A DNA stretch of 64,000 nt from Chryseobacterium gotjawalense. Lineage in GTDB: Bacteria; Bacteroidota; Bacteroidia; Flavobacteriales; Weeksellaceae. The DNA lies in assembly GCF_030012525.1 (NCBI RefSeq), contig NZ_CP124855.1, positions 1 to 64,000 on the forward strand. The letters are read 5' to 3'. Below the pieces are notes generated by a model that ran no database searches, was not told the origin of the DNA, and saw only the letters and a program-made list of their open reading frames with translations. This document shows, one piece after another, positions 1 through 7,792 of the stretch (position 1 is its first letter; each line of letters starts with the position of its first letter). A program made the translations under genes and the position numbers.

Positions 1-1455
1 ATGGATGAAAATTTAACTATAATTTGGGAAAAATGTCTTACGTTTATGAGGGACAACCTCAACGCAGCGGAAGACAATACCGACCTAAAAAAACTCGAGA
101 ATTCTTTTGATTTACTGTTTGATAATGTACAGCCTGTATCATTAATCAGCAATAATTTGACCTTGTTGGTTCCGAGTGATTTTTACAAAGAATATATAGA
201 AGATAATTATCTTTCACTGCTGTCTGCAGCCCTGAAAAAAAACATTGGTAAAGGAGTGAAACTTTGGTATTCGGTGATGGAAAATAAACCGACCGGACAG
301 GAGAAACCGATTACCATGAACATGAAAGGTAAAAGTGTTCCTACGCCAAAAATGCAGGAAACTTTGCCGCCGTCTTTCTCCGCGAACGTCATTAATCCAT
401 TTGTCGTGCCGGGGATGAAGAAAATTAATATTGACTCTAACCTGAAAGCTGATTTTTCATTTGACAATTATGTAGAAGGAGAGAGTAATAAATTTGCCTC
501 CACGGTAGCGAAATCAATTGCGAAAAGACCTGGTGCAACCGCTTTCAATCCTTTGTTTTTGTACGGAGGTTACGGTGTTGGGAAAACGCATTTAGGACAT
601 GCTGTCGGTTTGGAAGTTAAGAATGCCTATCCGGAAAAAGTGGTTCTTTATTTATCATCAGAGAAATTTATCCAGCAATTTGTTTCTGCAGCGAAAGCGC
701 ACAAGCAGACAGAATTTGCTAATTTCTACCAAATGGTGGATGTGTTGATTATTGATGATATTCAATTTCTTTCGGGAAAAAAATCAACTCAGGACAGTTT
801 CTTCCATATTTTCGATTATCTGCACCAAAACGGAAAACAGATTATCTTAACATCAGATAAAGCGCCGGTTGATATCCTGGATATTCAGGACCGTATTGTT
901 TCCCGATTTAAGTGGGGACTTTCGGCAGAAATTAAATCACCTGACTTTGATACCAGACGTAAAATTATCGTTGATAAATTAAGCCGTGACGGAATTGTTC
1001 TTACCGAAGATATGCTTGATTATCTGGCGTCAGAAGTAAAAACCAACGTTCGCGAACTGATCGGAGTTATTAATTCAGTTATCGCGTATTCCACAATTTA
1101 CAAGTCCGATCTGTCACTGGAATTACTCAAAGAAACCATCAGCAAAATTGCCGCTAATCAGAAAAAAGTCATTAATATTCCTTACATTCAGGAAGTGGTT
1201 TGTGAGTATTTCGGAATTGAAAGAGAGCAGTTATTATCGAAAACCCGAAAAAGAGAAATTGCGTTGCCAAGGCAGTTAGCCATGTATTTTGCAAAAGAGT
1301 TTACCAATGCTACCTTTAATAAAATCGGTGAGGAAATGGGCGGAAAAGACCATTCAACCGTAATGTACGCTTGCGATACCATCAAAGATGTTTCGAAAAT
1401 CGATAAAGAAATTAAGAAATACGTAAAAGAATTAACTGAGAAAATCAAACAGTAA
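1..1455 (+). CDS. dnaA: Chromosomal replication initiator DnaA
   Basis: This ATPase binds the chromosomal origin, melts it and helps load the replicative helicase. At 484 residues it has the usual length. An N-terminal interaction domain (about 1-90) and a linker precede the AAA+ core, with Walker A GGYGVGKTH at 189-197, Walker B VLIIDDIQFL at 248-257 and the conserved RIVSRFKWGL at 298-307. The C-terminal helix-turn-helix carries the DnaA signature GGKDHSTVMYA at 447-457. The start codon is the first base of the window, so upstream promoter and origin sequence cannot be seen. A good hairpin terminator follows. Identification is certain. Confidence 0.99.
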   Translation: MDENLTIIWEKCLTFMRDNLNAAEDNTDLKKLENSFDLLFDNVQPVSLISNNLTLLVPSDFYKEYIEDNYLSLLSAALKKNIGKGVKLWYSVMENKPTGQEKPITMNMKGKSVPTPKMQETLPPSFSANVINPFVVPGMKKINIDSNLKADFSFDNYVEGESNKFASTVAKSIAKRPGATAFNPLFLYGGYGVGKTHLGHAVGLEVKNAYPEKVVLYLSSEKFIQQFVSAAKAHKQTEFANFYQMVDVLIIDDIQFLSGKKSTQDSFFHIFDYLHQNGKQIILTSDKAPVDILDIQDRIVSRFKWGLSAEIKSPDFDTRRKIIVDKLSRDGIVLTEDMLDYLASEVKTNVRELIGVINSVIAYSTIYKSDLSLELLKETISKIAANQKKVINIPYIQEVVCEYFGIEREQLLSKTRKREIALPRQLAMYFAKEFTNATFNKIGEEMGGKDHSTVMYACDTIKDVSKIDKEIKKYVKELTEKIKQ

Positions 1456-1476
1456 ATTTTATTACAACCGTTATCT

Positions 1477-1507
1477 AAAAGGAGTTTTTTTAAAAATTCC
1501 TTTTTTT
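1477..1507 (+). terminator. Intrinsic terminator of dnaA
   Basis: Arms AAAAGGAGTTTTT and AAAAATTCCTTTT form a 13-bp stem with one G-T pair and a 2-nt centre, followed by T residues. It lies 22 nt after the dnaA stop codon. Confidence 0.7.
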
Positions 1508-1539
1508 ATTTGTATTTTGCATCTTTAATAAAAAGCTAC

Positions 1540-1977
1540 ATGAAAATTTTAATGGTCTGCCTGGGCAATATTTGCAGAAGTCCTTTGGCAGAAGGAATCC
1601 TGCAGTCGAAACTCCCTGAAGACTTTATTGTAGATTCTGCGGGAACGATTGACATGCATGAAGGTAAAAGTCCAGATCAGCGATCCATCCAAACCGCTCA
1701 CAACTATAATGTTGATATTTCTCAACAGAAATCAAGACCCTTTTCAGCTGATGATTTTCAGGAATACGACCGTATTTTTGTAATGGACAAAAACAATTTA
1801 AAAGACGTTTTGAAGTTGGCAACAACAGAAGTTCAACGAAATAAGGTTTCTTTAATTCTAGAGAATAATGAAGAAGTTCCTGACCCTTATTGGAGTGAAA
1901 TGGCAGAGTTCGATCGGGTTTATCGACTTTTAGATAAGGCTTGTGAGAGAATTGCTTCGGAGTTGAAAGGAAATTGA
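1540..1977 (+). CDS. Low-molecular-weight protein tyrosine phosphatase
   Basis: A cytoplasmic phosphatase of 145 residues, the usual size for this family. The phosphate-binding loop CLGNICRS is at residues 7-14 with Cys7 as nucleophile and Arg13 contacting phosphate. The catalytic acid is expected in VPDPYW (Asp115). ATG 1540 is preferred over an upstream in-frame TTG at 1510 because the family begins directly with the beta strand MKILMVC. The substrate cannot be told from sequence; relatives act on protein phosphotyrosine, some in polysaccharide export, but no such genes are adjacent. Confidence 0.93.
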   Translation: MKILMVCLGNICRSPLAEGILQSKLPEDFIVDSAGTIDMHEGKSPDQRSIQTAHNYNVDISQQKSRPFSADDFQEYDRIFVMDKNNLKDVLKLATTEVQRNKVSLILENNEEVPDPYWSEMAEFDRVYRLLDKACERIASELKGN

Positions 1978-2350
1978 ATAATTGAACGATTATCTTTAAA
2001 TCACTTAAAGATCTGGTAAAGGAAAAATAAGAAGAAAAGGGATAGAAAAAACATCTATAATTACTAAGTTTCCGTTTTGTCAATGGTTCGAAATCAAAGC
2101 CTGCCGAATACTACAACTTCGTATCAACAGCGGCTTCGGGAACTTTTCTGCAGCACTTTGACCGTTTTTAGAGTTACTCTTTTTGGATAACACTTCTCTT
2201 TTTTTTGGTAAATAATGTAGTCAAATGGAAAGAGAATCGAAAACAAATCAATATATTTGACGGCACTGGTAAAAATCCTGAAATAATCGCAGCCAATCGC
2301 TGTAGGATTCATCATGTCAGTCGAAAAATGTCCAACAAAATTTTATTTTT
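1978..2350. other. Intergenic stretch without a recognisable gene
   Basis: The 373 nt between the phosphatase and the RsmI-like gene contain only short open frames (up to about 70 codons) without recognisable motifs. I see no tRNA, terminator or convincing promoter. The frame upstream of the next gene is closed by a TAG at 2303-2305. Confidence 0.4.
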
Positions 2351-3049
2351 ATGCTATTCCTCATTCCTGCTTATTTATCAGAAAACTCACCAATCGATTA
2401 TTTTGCGCCGGCCGTAAAAGAATATATTTTAAAGACCGATTATTTCTTTGTAGAAAATGAAAAAACCGCAAGAAAAGTCATTAAGTTTTTCGCGCCCGAA
2501 AAAAAGCAGGCCGATTTAAAGTTGTTTCTGCTGGATAAAAATACCGAAAGAAAAGATTTACAGGAAGCCCAAATGCTGATGAAAAAAGGGCAGGATTTCG
2601 GTTTGCTTTCAGAAGCCGGTTTGCCCTGTATTGCAGATCCCGGAAATGTAATGGTGATGTGGTGTCATGAAAATGCCGTAAAAGTAGTTCCAATTAATGG
2701 GCCTTCTTCCATCATTATGGCTTTGATTTCCAGTGGGTTTAATGGTCAGGAATTTACTTTTCACGGTTATTTGCCGATCGAGAAATCAGAGAAAAAAGCG
2801 AAGATCAAATGGCTGGAGAATCAGGTGTTGACCACGGGCTACTCTCAGATTTTCATGGAAACGCCTTACCGTAACAATCCGCTTTTTGATGATTTATGCA
2901 AAGTTTTGGCGCCGAGTTCTAAGCTGTGTATCGCTGCAAATATTAATGATCCAAAAGAGGAGTTTATTAAGACTTTAACCATTAAAGAATGGCAGAAGAA
3001 TAAACCGGAACTTCATAAAATTCCTGCGGTTTTTGTACTGGGTAAATAA
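2351..3049 (+). CDS. RsmI-like SAM-dependent methyltransferase (tetrapyrrole methylase fold)
   Basis: The 232-residue protein has the tetrapyrrole-methylase fold used by RsmI, which methylates the ribose of C1402 in 16S rRNA. Visible motifs are SEAGLPCIADPG at 87-98 (RsmI: DAGTPxISDPG), the GPSS motif in PINGPSSIIMALISSG at 114-129 and FMETPYRN at 168-175. It is shorter than E. coli RsmI (about 286 residues), and its N terminus lacks the usual PIGN opening. It probably belongs to the short Bacteroidetes paralogue, whose target is not established. ATG 2351 is the first start after the in-frame stop at 2303. Confidence 0.85.
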   Translation: MLFLIPAYLSENSPIDYFAPAVKEYILKTDYFFVENEKTARKVIKFFAPEKKQADLKLFLLDKNTERKDLQEAQMLMKKGQDFGLLSEAGLPCIADPGNVMVMWCHENAVKVVPINGPSSIIMALISSGFNGQEFTFHGYLPIEKSEKKAKIKWLENQVLTTGYSQIFMETPYRNNPLFDDLCKVLAPSSKLCIAANINDPKEEFIKTLTIKEWQKNKPELHKIPAVFVLGK

Positions 3050-3115
3050 ACTTTAACAGCCATTAACAGAATATTTGCATCATTTTTGATCTTATGGACC
3101 CAAATAAATTATATT

Positions 3116-3496
3116 ATGATGTCAGAAAGAAAGTTAGCGGGAATTTGGATGGATTCCGAAAGTGCAACGGTAGTTAAAAATCACGATATCGAAAGTGCGT
3201 ATAAATTCTTTGTTTGTAATCCGGTGAAAAAAGAAGTTCAACACGGTAATTCAAGCGAGAAAAATGCAAACAATGTAGAGCAAACCAATACGGCGAAGTT
3301 TTTTAAAGATTTAGAGCATCTCATCACCAATACAGAAGAGCTTTATTTAACCGGAACGGGAACAATTCAGGAACAGTTCAAAAATCATCTGGCGGAAACA
3401 GCGCAATTTAAGAATTTGAAAGTGACTCTTGATACTGATCAGAAAATGAGTGACCAGCAGTTTTTAGAAAAAGTTAAAAAGCACTTTGGTGAATAA
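3116..3496 (+). CDS. Small protein resembling the C-terminal domain of eRF1/Pelota
   Basis: A soluble protein of about 125 residues. The segment LYLTGTGTIQEQFKNHL followed by a conserved pattern ending DQQFLEKVKKHFG recalls the L7Ae-like third domain of archaeal Pelota/eRF1 as seen in bacterial 'translational machinery' proteins. The N-terminal WMDSESATVV also fits: those proteins open with a beta strand and a DxxxA element. A ribosome-related role is inference only. Two adjacent ATGs (3116, 3119) are possible starts; the TTG at 3086 is less likely. A bidirectional terminator follows immediately. Confidence 0.6.
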   Translation: MMSERKLAGIWMDSESATVVKNHDIESAYKFFVCNPVKKEVQHGNSSEKNANNVEQTNTAKFFKDLEHLITNTEELYLTGTGTIQEQFKNHLAETAQFKNLKVTLDTDQKMSDQQFLEKVKKHFGE

Positions 3497-3511
3497 TTAA
3501 TTTCCCCAAGC

Positions 3512-3540
3512 AAAAAGGTCAGAATTTTCTGACCTTTTTT
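3512..3540. terminator. Bidirectional terminator between convergent genes
   Basis: AAAAAGGTCAGAA pairs with TTCTGACCTTTTT around a very short loop, with A and T runs on the two sides. It separates the plus-strand Pelota-like gene from the minus-strand lipoprotein and can serve both. Confidence 0.8.
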
Positions 3541-3938
3541 TATTTGGAATAATGGTATTTGAAACCATCATTTGCATCCTGGGCTAAATACAAATCATTT
3601 GCATTTATGCTTTCGATAATTAAGTTCGGCTGATTACTGAAGTGCAAAAAAAGTTTTTCCAAATGATCAGTGTTTGTGACTTCTCTGGCCAAATAATAAG
3701 TTCCTTCGCTTACCACTTCTGTATTTTCTTTTATGGTATAAAATGATTCTGAAGTTAAGGTTAAGGTTCTTGTAATTCCTGTATTTGAAGGTGTTTGGTG
3801 AACGTTTGCCAATCCGCCATCGGTTGAAACCCAGTTCCAGACGCCTACATATTGTTCGTTATCCGTTTCGTCTTCTCTTGTTCCACAGGAAAAAAGAAGG
3901 AATAAAAACGCGGTAAGAAGTATGATTTTTTTGATCAT
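3540..3938 (-). CDS. Small lipoprotein, lipocalin-like
   Basis: The 132-residue product begins with a lipoprotein signal peptide whose lipobox ends LLFSC (Cys18), so it should be anchored in a membrane facing the periplasm. After an acidic linker comes a beta-rich region starting YVGVWNWVSTDGG, the kind of opening seen in lipocalin-like lipoproteins of Bacteroidetes. The ligand is unknown. It is transcribed alone, with a plausible -7 box TAAATTTG about 30 nt upstream. Confidence 0.7.
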   Translation of the reverse strand: MIKKIILLTAFLFLLFSCGTREDETDNEQYVGVWNWVSTDGGLANVHQTPSNTGITRTLTLTSESFYTIKENTEVVSEGTYYLAREVTNTDHLEKLFLHFSNQPNLIIESINANDLYLAQDANDGFKYHYSK

Positions 3939-3967
3939 TATGTCTTTTTTTAGAAATTAATATTCCT

Positions 3968-3975
3968 CAAATTTA
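3968..3975 (-). promoter_or_regulatory. -7 box for the small lipoprotein
   Basis: Read on the minus strand the bases are TAAATTTG, an exact match to TAnnTTTG, 29 nt before the start codon. No TTG is seen at the right distance. Confidence 0.4.
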
Positions 3976-4039
3976 AGGTTTTTACCTATGTTTAAATGAT
4001 TTTCAGTCCATTGAGATTCGAAATATGAGACAAGTCATT

Positions 4040-4513
4040 TTAATATTTAATTTTTAGTTTTTTTAAAATAAAATGAAGTAACCAAATAGGTCCAATTAAA
4101 AGAAACTGTAAATCTTTTAAGAAACTGGGTTTTTTGCCTTCGATTTTATGCCCGTAAAACTGCCCGATCCAGGAAAGAATGAATATTGAAACAAAGACTA
4201 TCCAGGACTGATGTTCAAATTTCACATTGATAAAGTAAACAAGATGCTCCAGTAATGCCATGATGAGAATCATCAGTAAAGCAATCCGCCACGATAATCT
4301 GACATAAAAAAGTGTCACTAAGAGCAAAGCGATAATACTCACAATACTGATGCATCCGAAATAAAGGAAACAAAAATGCGGCGCCGGAATCAGTGAAATA
4401 AACCCAAGAATCGAATAGAAAATTAAAGGGACACAAATCCAGTGGATCAATTTATTCTTGTGATTCTGGTGGCTTTCGGCATACTCGGAAAAGAGACGGT
4501 CAATTTTTCTCAT
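4040..4513 (-). CDS. Mpo1-like (DUF962) membrane protein
   Basis: A 157-residue integral membrane protein of the DUF962/Mpo1 family. The yeast member is an iron-dependent dioxygenase in alpha-oxidation of 2-hydroxy fatty acids. Family hallmarks are the opening FSEYAESHQNHKNKLIHW, with His15, His18 and His24, several hydrophobic segments, and the SWIGQFYGHKIEGKKPSF signature near residues 115-132. The histidines would bind the metal. It is a single gene without obvious partners; the substrate in this organism is unknown. Confidence 0.85.
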   Translation of the reverse strand: MRKIDRLFSEYAESHQNHKNKLIHWICVPLIFYSILGFISLIPAPHFCFLYFGCISIVSIIALLLVTLFYVRLSWRIALLMILIMALLEHLVYFINVKFEHQSWIVFVSIFILSWIGQFYGHKIEGKKPSFLKDLQFLLIGPIWLLHFILKKLKIKY

Positions 4514-4591
4514 AGGTTTTAGAATTTTTATTTTACTAAATTAATGATTCTTTTAATAAAGATTTTATTTTTTAATAATACATTTTAGCAA

Positions 4592-4622
4592 TTGACTGCT
4601 GCTCAATATTTTCTTATTTTTG
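4592..4622 (+). promoter_or_regulatory. Promoter of the methyltransferase gene (TTG-N20-TAttTTTG)
   Basis: TTG at 4592-4594 and TATTTTTG at 4615-4622 are separated by 20 nt, a close match to the flavobacterial promoter consensus. The start codon lies 16 nt after the -7 box. Confidence 0.65.
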
Positions 4623-4638
4623 ACAAAAAATTATTTCA

Positions 4639-5352
4639 ATGAAAGATTTAATGGGACAGGCGATTTGGGATTTTTATCACGATAACAGTCCTGAGAATTT
4701 ATTAACGGAAACTTCCATTTCGGAAATGGACGATTTGCCGGTAGATTATCTGTTCCGGGATTTTGATGAAATGAATTTGGTGGAACAAAAAGCACTGGAA
4801 TTATCGAAAGGTAAAGTTCTCGATATCGGCGCAGGCGCGGGTTCTCACAGTTTATACCTCCAGAATGAAAAGAGTCTGGATGTTTTGGCGTTAGATTTTT
4901 CTCCCAAATCAATTGAGGTTTGCCAACTGCGCGGCGTTAAAAAAACGGTATGTTCAGATATGCTTCAGTTTTCCGGTGAAACTTTCGATACCATTTTACT
5001 ATTGATGAATGGCACTGGAATTTTTCAGTCACTTGATAAAATCGATATTTATTTAGAGAAATTGCATTCATTATTAAATGAAAACGGACAGATATTAATT
5101 GACAGTACCGATATTCTCTACATGTACGACCGCGCTGATGATGGCGGAGTGCTGGTGCCAACCGAGCATTATTACGGCGAAGTCGATTATTTTGTTCATT
5201 ATAAACTCGATACTGAAAAACCAATCAAATGGCTTTATCTGGATTTTGAAACTTTGAAAAGAGCCGTCGAAAATATCGGATTTAAGATTGAAAAAATACT
5301 TCAGGAAGAAGATTCCTTTTTGGCGAGATTAACAAAAAAAGACCTGAATTAA
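4639..5352 (+). CDS. Class I SAM-dependent methyltransferase
   Basis: The 237-residue soluble protein has a Rossmann methyltransferase core, with motif I VLDIGAGAGSH at 60-70, an acidic residue ending the second strand (LALDF) and a later LLLMNGTGI strand. The target is not recognisable. The last third, from about residue 150, contains a beta-rich insert (DDGGVLVPTEHYYGEVDYF) common in small-molecule methyltransferases of this phylum. It is monocistronic. Its last codons overlap the hairpin that serves as terminator for convergent metG. Confidence 0.85.
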   Translation: MKDLMGQAIWDFYHDNSPENLLTETSISEMDDLPVDYLFRDFDEMNLVEQKALELSKGKVLDIGAGAGSHSLYLQNEKSLDVLALDFSPKSIEVCQLRGVKKTVCSDMLQFSGETFDTILLLMNGTGIFQSLDKIDIYLEKLHSLLNENGQILIDSTDILYMYDRADDGGVLVPTEHYYGEVDYFVHYKLDTEKPIKWLYLDFETLKRAVENIGFKIEKILQEEDSFLARLTKKDLN

Positions 5353-5363
5353 TTTCAGGTCTT
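5339..5363 (-). terminator. Terminator of metG, overlapping the 3' end of the methyltransferase ORF
   Basis: AAGACCTGAA and TTCAGGTCTT form a 10-bp stem with a 5-nt loop. On the minus strand the stem is followed by a run of seven T residues, so it terminates metG transcripts, although it includes the final codons of the plus-strand gene. Confidence 0.75.
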
Positions 5364-5393
5364 CAATATTTAAAAATGGAATCAGTACATTAA

Positions 5394-7427
5394 TTATCCG
5401 ATTTCTACACCGTTTTCCACCGTTTCAGTTGGAGTTACAAATACCAATTTCCCTTCAGAGTTATTCGTTAAAAGCAACATTCCCTGAGATTCGATTCCGC
5501 GGATTTTACGTGGGGCGAGATTTAATAAAATCATCACCTGTTTTCCTACACATTCTTCCGGAGTGAAACTTTCGGCAACACCGGAAACAACCGTTCTTAC
5601 ATCAACTCCCGTATCTACAGAGAATTTCAACAATTTATCTGCTTTTTCCACTTTTTCAGCGGTCAAAATGGTAGCGGTTCTTAAATCTATTTTGGTAAAA
5701 TCATCAAATTGAATTTCTTCTTTCATAGGATTAGCTTTGGGGTTGGTTTTTTTGTTGGATTGTTTTGTGTTTTCTAATTTCTGAATCTGGAATTCAATCG
5801 TTTCATCTTCAATTTTCGAGAATAATAATTCCGCTGGATTAATTTGGTGCCCGGTTTTGATGAGTACTTTTTCATTTTTAATTTCGCTCCAGTTTAATTG
5901 AGAAACATTGAACATTTTCTGTAATTTCTCTGCACTGAAAGGAAGGAATGGTTCACAGATCTGTGCTAATCCAACTGCAATTTGCGCGGCCACAAATAAG
6001 GAAGCTGCTGCTTTTTCAGGATTATCTTTAATGGTTTTCCAGGGTTCTTCAATCTGAAGATATTGATTTCCGAAACGGGCGAGATTCATCATCGCTGTCA
6101 AAGCATTTCTGAATTCATAATGTTCCAGGAAATTTTCAACTTCGGTCGCGGCTTTGGAGACTTCGTTCAGTTCTTCTGCATTTTCGTTTCCAGCAGGAAT
6201 AATTCCGTCGTAATATTTATGAATCAGAACGGCAACTCTGTTGATGAAGTTTCCGAAAATTCCCACCAATTCTGAATTGTTTTTGGTTTGAAAATCTTTC
6301 CAGGTAAAGTTATTGTCTTTGGTTTCCGGAGCTGAAGAAAGAAGCGAATAACGCAAAACATCCTGCTGTCCCGGGAATTCCTGAACATATTCATGCGCCC
6401 AAACCGCCCAGTTTCGAGAAGTTGAGATTTTGTCGTTTTCTAAATTTAAAAATTCAAAAGCAGGAACATTGGTCGGCATTATGTAATCGCCATGCGCTTT
6501 CATCATCGCCGGGAAAATAATACAGTGGAAAACGATATTGTCTTTTCCGATAAAATGAACCAAATCAGTATTTTCGTTCTGCCAGTAATCTTTCCAGTCT
6601 TTTCCATTTTTTTCTGCCCATTCCTGGGTGAAGGAAATATAACCGATAGGCGCATCAAACCAAACGTAAAGTACTTTTCCTTCCGCATTTGGAAGAGGAA
6701 CCGGAACGCCCCAGTTCAAATCTCTGGTCATGGCTCTCGGTTTCAAACCATCGGTTAACCATGATTTTACCTGTCCGTAAACGTTGGGTTTCCAGTCGTC
6801 TTTATGACCTTCGATAATCCATTCATTAAGGAAATCTTCATAATCATTTAAAGGAAGGTACCAGTTTTTGGTTTCCTTTAAAACAGGAATATTTCCGCTC
6901 AGCATTGATTTTGGATTAATCAGTTCAGACGGGGAAAGGGTAGAGCCACATTCTTCACACTGGTCACCATAAGCGTTTTCGTTGCCGCAATTCGGGCAGG
7001 TTCCTACGATATAGCGGTCGGCAAGAAACTCATTGGCCTGTTCATCAAAGTATTGTTCGGAAACTTCTTCGATAAATTTTCCTTTATTATACAGGGTTTT
7101 GAAGAAATCCTGACTCACATCACGGTGTCTTTCAGAAGTGGTTCGGGAATATTCATCAAAAGAAATCCCCAAATCCTCGAACGATTTTTTGATGATTCCG
7201 TGGTATTTGTCAACGATATCCTGTGGCGTTACGCCTTCTTTTTTTGCACGGATTGTAATAGGAATTCCGTGTTCATCGGAACCACCAATAAACGCGACGT
7301 CTTTTCCCAGTCTTCTCTGAAATCTCGCATAAACATCTGCTGGAATATAAACTCCAGCTAAATGACCGATATGAACCGGTCCGTTTGCGTACGGCAAGGC
7401 AGCCGTAATCATCTTTCTATCTGACAT
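5394..7427 (-). CDS. metG: Methionyl-tRNA synthetase
   Basis: This enzyme charges tRNA-Met with methionine. The 677-residue protein has the class I HIGH motif at residues 19-22 and a variant KMSKS loop reading KISTS at 333-337. Between them is a four-cysteine zinc knuckle of the form CPNCG...CEECG. A lysine-rich linker (about 545-570) leads into a C-terminal tRNA-binding domain of the Trbp111 type (about 575-677), as in the long dimeric form. It is a single gene with its own -7 box and terminator. Identification is certain. Confidence 0.98.
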   Translation of the reverse strand: MSDRKMITAALPYANGPVHIGHLAGVYIPADVYARFQRRLGKDVAFIGGSDEHGIPITIRAKKEGVTPQDIVDKYHGIIKKSFEDLGISFDEYSRTTSERHRDVSQDFFKTLYNKGKFIEEVSEQYFDEQANEFLADRYIVGTCPNCGNENAYGDQCEECGSTLSPSELINPKSMLSGNIPVLKETKNWYLPLNDYEDFLNEWIIEGHKDDWKPNVYGQVKSWLTDGLKPRAMTRDLNWGVPVPLPNAEGKVLYVWFDAPIGYISFTQEWAEKNGKDWKDYWQNENTDLVHFIGKDNIVFHCIIFPAMMKAHGDYIMPTNVPAFEFLNLENDKISTSRNWAVWAHEYVQEFPGQQDVLRYSLLSSAPETKDNNFTWKDFQTKNNSELVGIFGNFINRVAVLIHKYYDGIIPAGNENAEELNEVSKAATEVENFLEHYEFRNALTAMMNLARFGNQYLQIEEPWKTIKDNPEKAAASLFVAAQIAVGLAQICEPFLPFSAEKLQKMFNVSQLNWSEIKNEKVLIKTGHQINPAELLFSKIEDETIEFQIQKLENTKQSNKKTNPKANPMKEEIQFDDFTKIDLRTATILTAEKVEKADKLLKFSVDTGVDVRTVVSGVAESFTPEECVGKQVMILLNLAPRKIRGIESQGMLLLTNNSEGKLVFVTPTETVENGVEIG

Positions 7428-7792
7428 ATGTTTAGTCTAATTTTCTGCAAAGATAAGCGATATCGAATGGAATTGAAAATTTGGCGATTGATTCCTGAAA
7501 AATGTAGCTTAATTTTTCGTCTAATGTAATTTTAGTGAGATTGCCTTCTTTTTTAGTTAAACAACTGTTTAAATTAATGATAATTTATCAGAAATCATTC
7601 ACAAAGCTTGGTTTTGTTATAATATTGAAATATAGGGTCTTATGCGTTTTATAGTAATTTAAACGATGATAATTGTCACGAATAATTAACATTTCATTGA
7701 AAAAAATTATGATAACTAAAAAATTGGTTAAATTGCATTGCCTTTTAAGTGGGCATAGATGTTATGAATATTAATCCTTAAATTTTATTTTT
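7428..7792. other. Divergent intergenic region upstream of the sus locus
   Basis: The 365 nt between metG and susC hold the metG promoter and the control region of the starch locus. A perfect 16-bp palindrome, TTAAACAACTGTTTAA, is at 7557-7572 and is a candidate operator. TATTTTTG at 7786-7793 matches the -7 consensus but overlaps the presumed GTG start of susC. No small gene is visible. Confidence 0.4.
7448..7455 (-). promoter_or_regulatory. -7 box of metG
   Basis: The minus strand reads TATCTTTG, matching TAnnTTTG exactly, 20 nt before the metG start codon. Confidence 0.55.

Noticed and set aside
1-60. Chromosomal origin near dnaA
   Set aside because: The window starts at the dnaA start codon; no cluster of DnaA boxes was seen downstream, so an origin cannot be claimed.
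1625-2083. 152-codon minus-strand frame over the phosphatase gene
   Set aside because: It lies antisense to a clear phosphatase gene and its product has no recognisable motif; treated as a shadow frame.
2342-2351. -7 box TATTTTTA before the RsmI-like gene
   Set aside because: It lacks the final G and overlaps the start codon, so it is not a credible promoter for that gene.
2205-2417. 70-codon plus-strand frame upstream of the RsmI-like gene
   Set aside because: It overlaps the start of a well-supported gene in another frame and has no family features.
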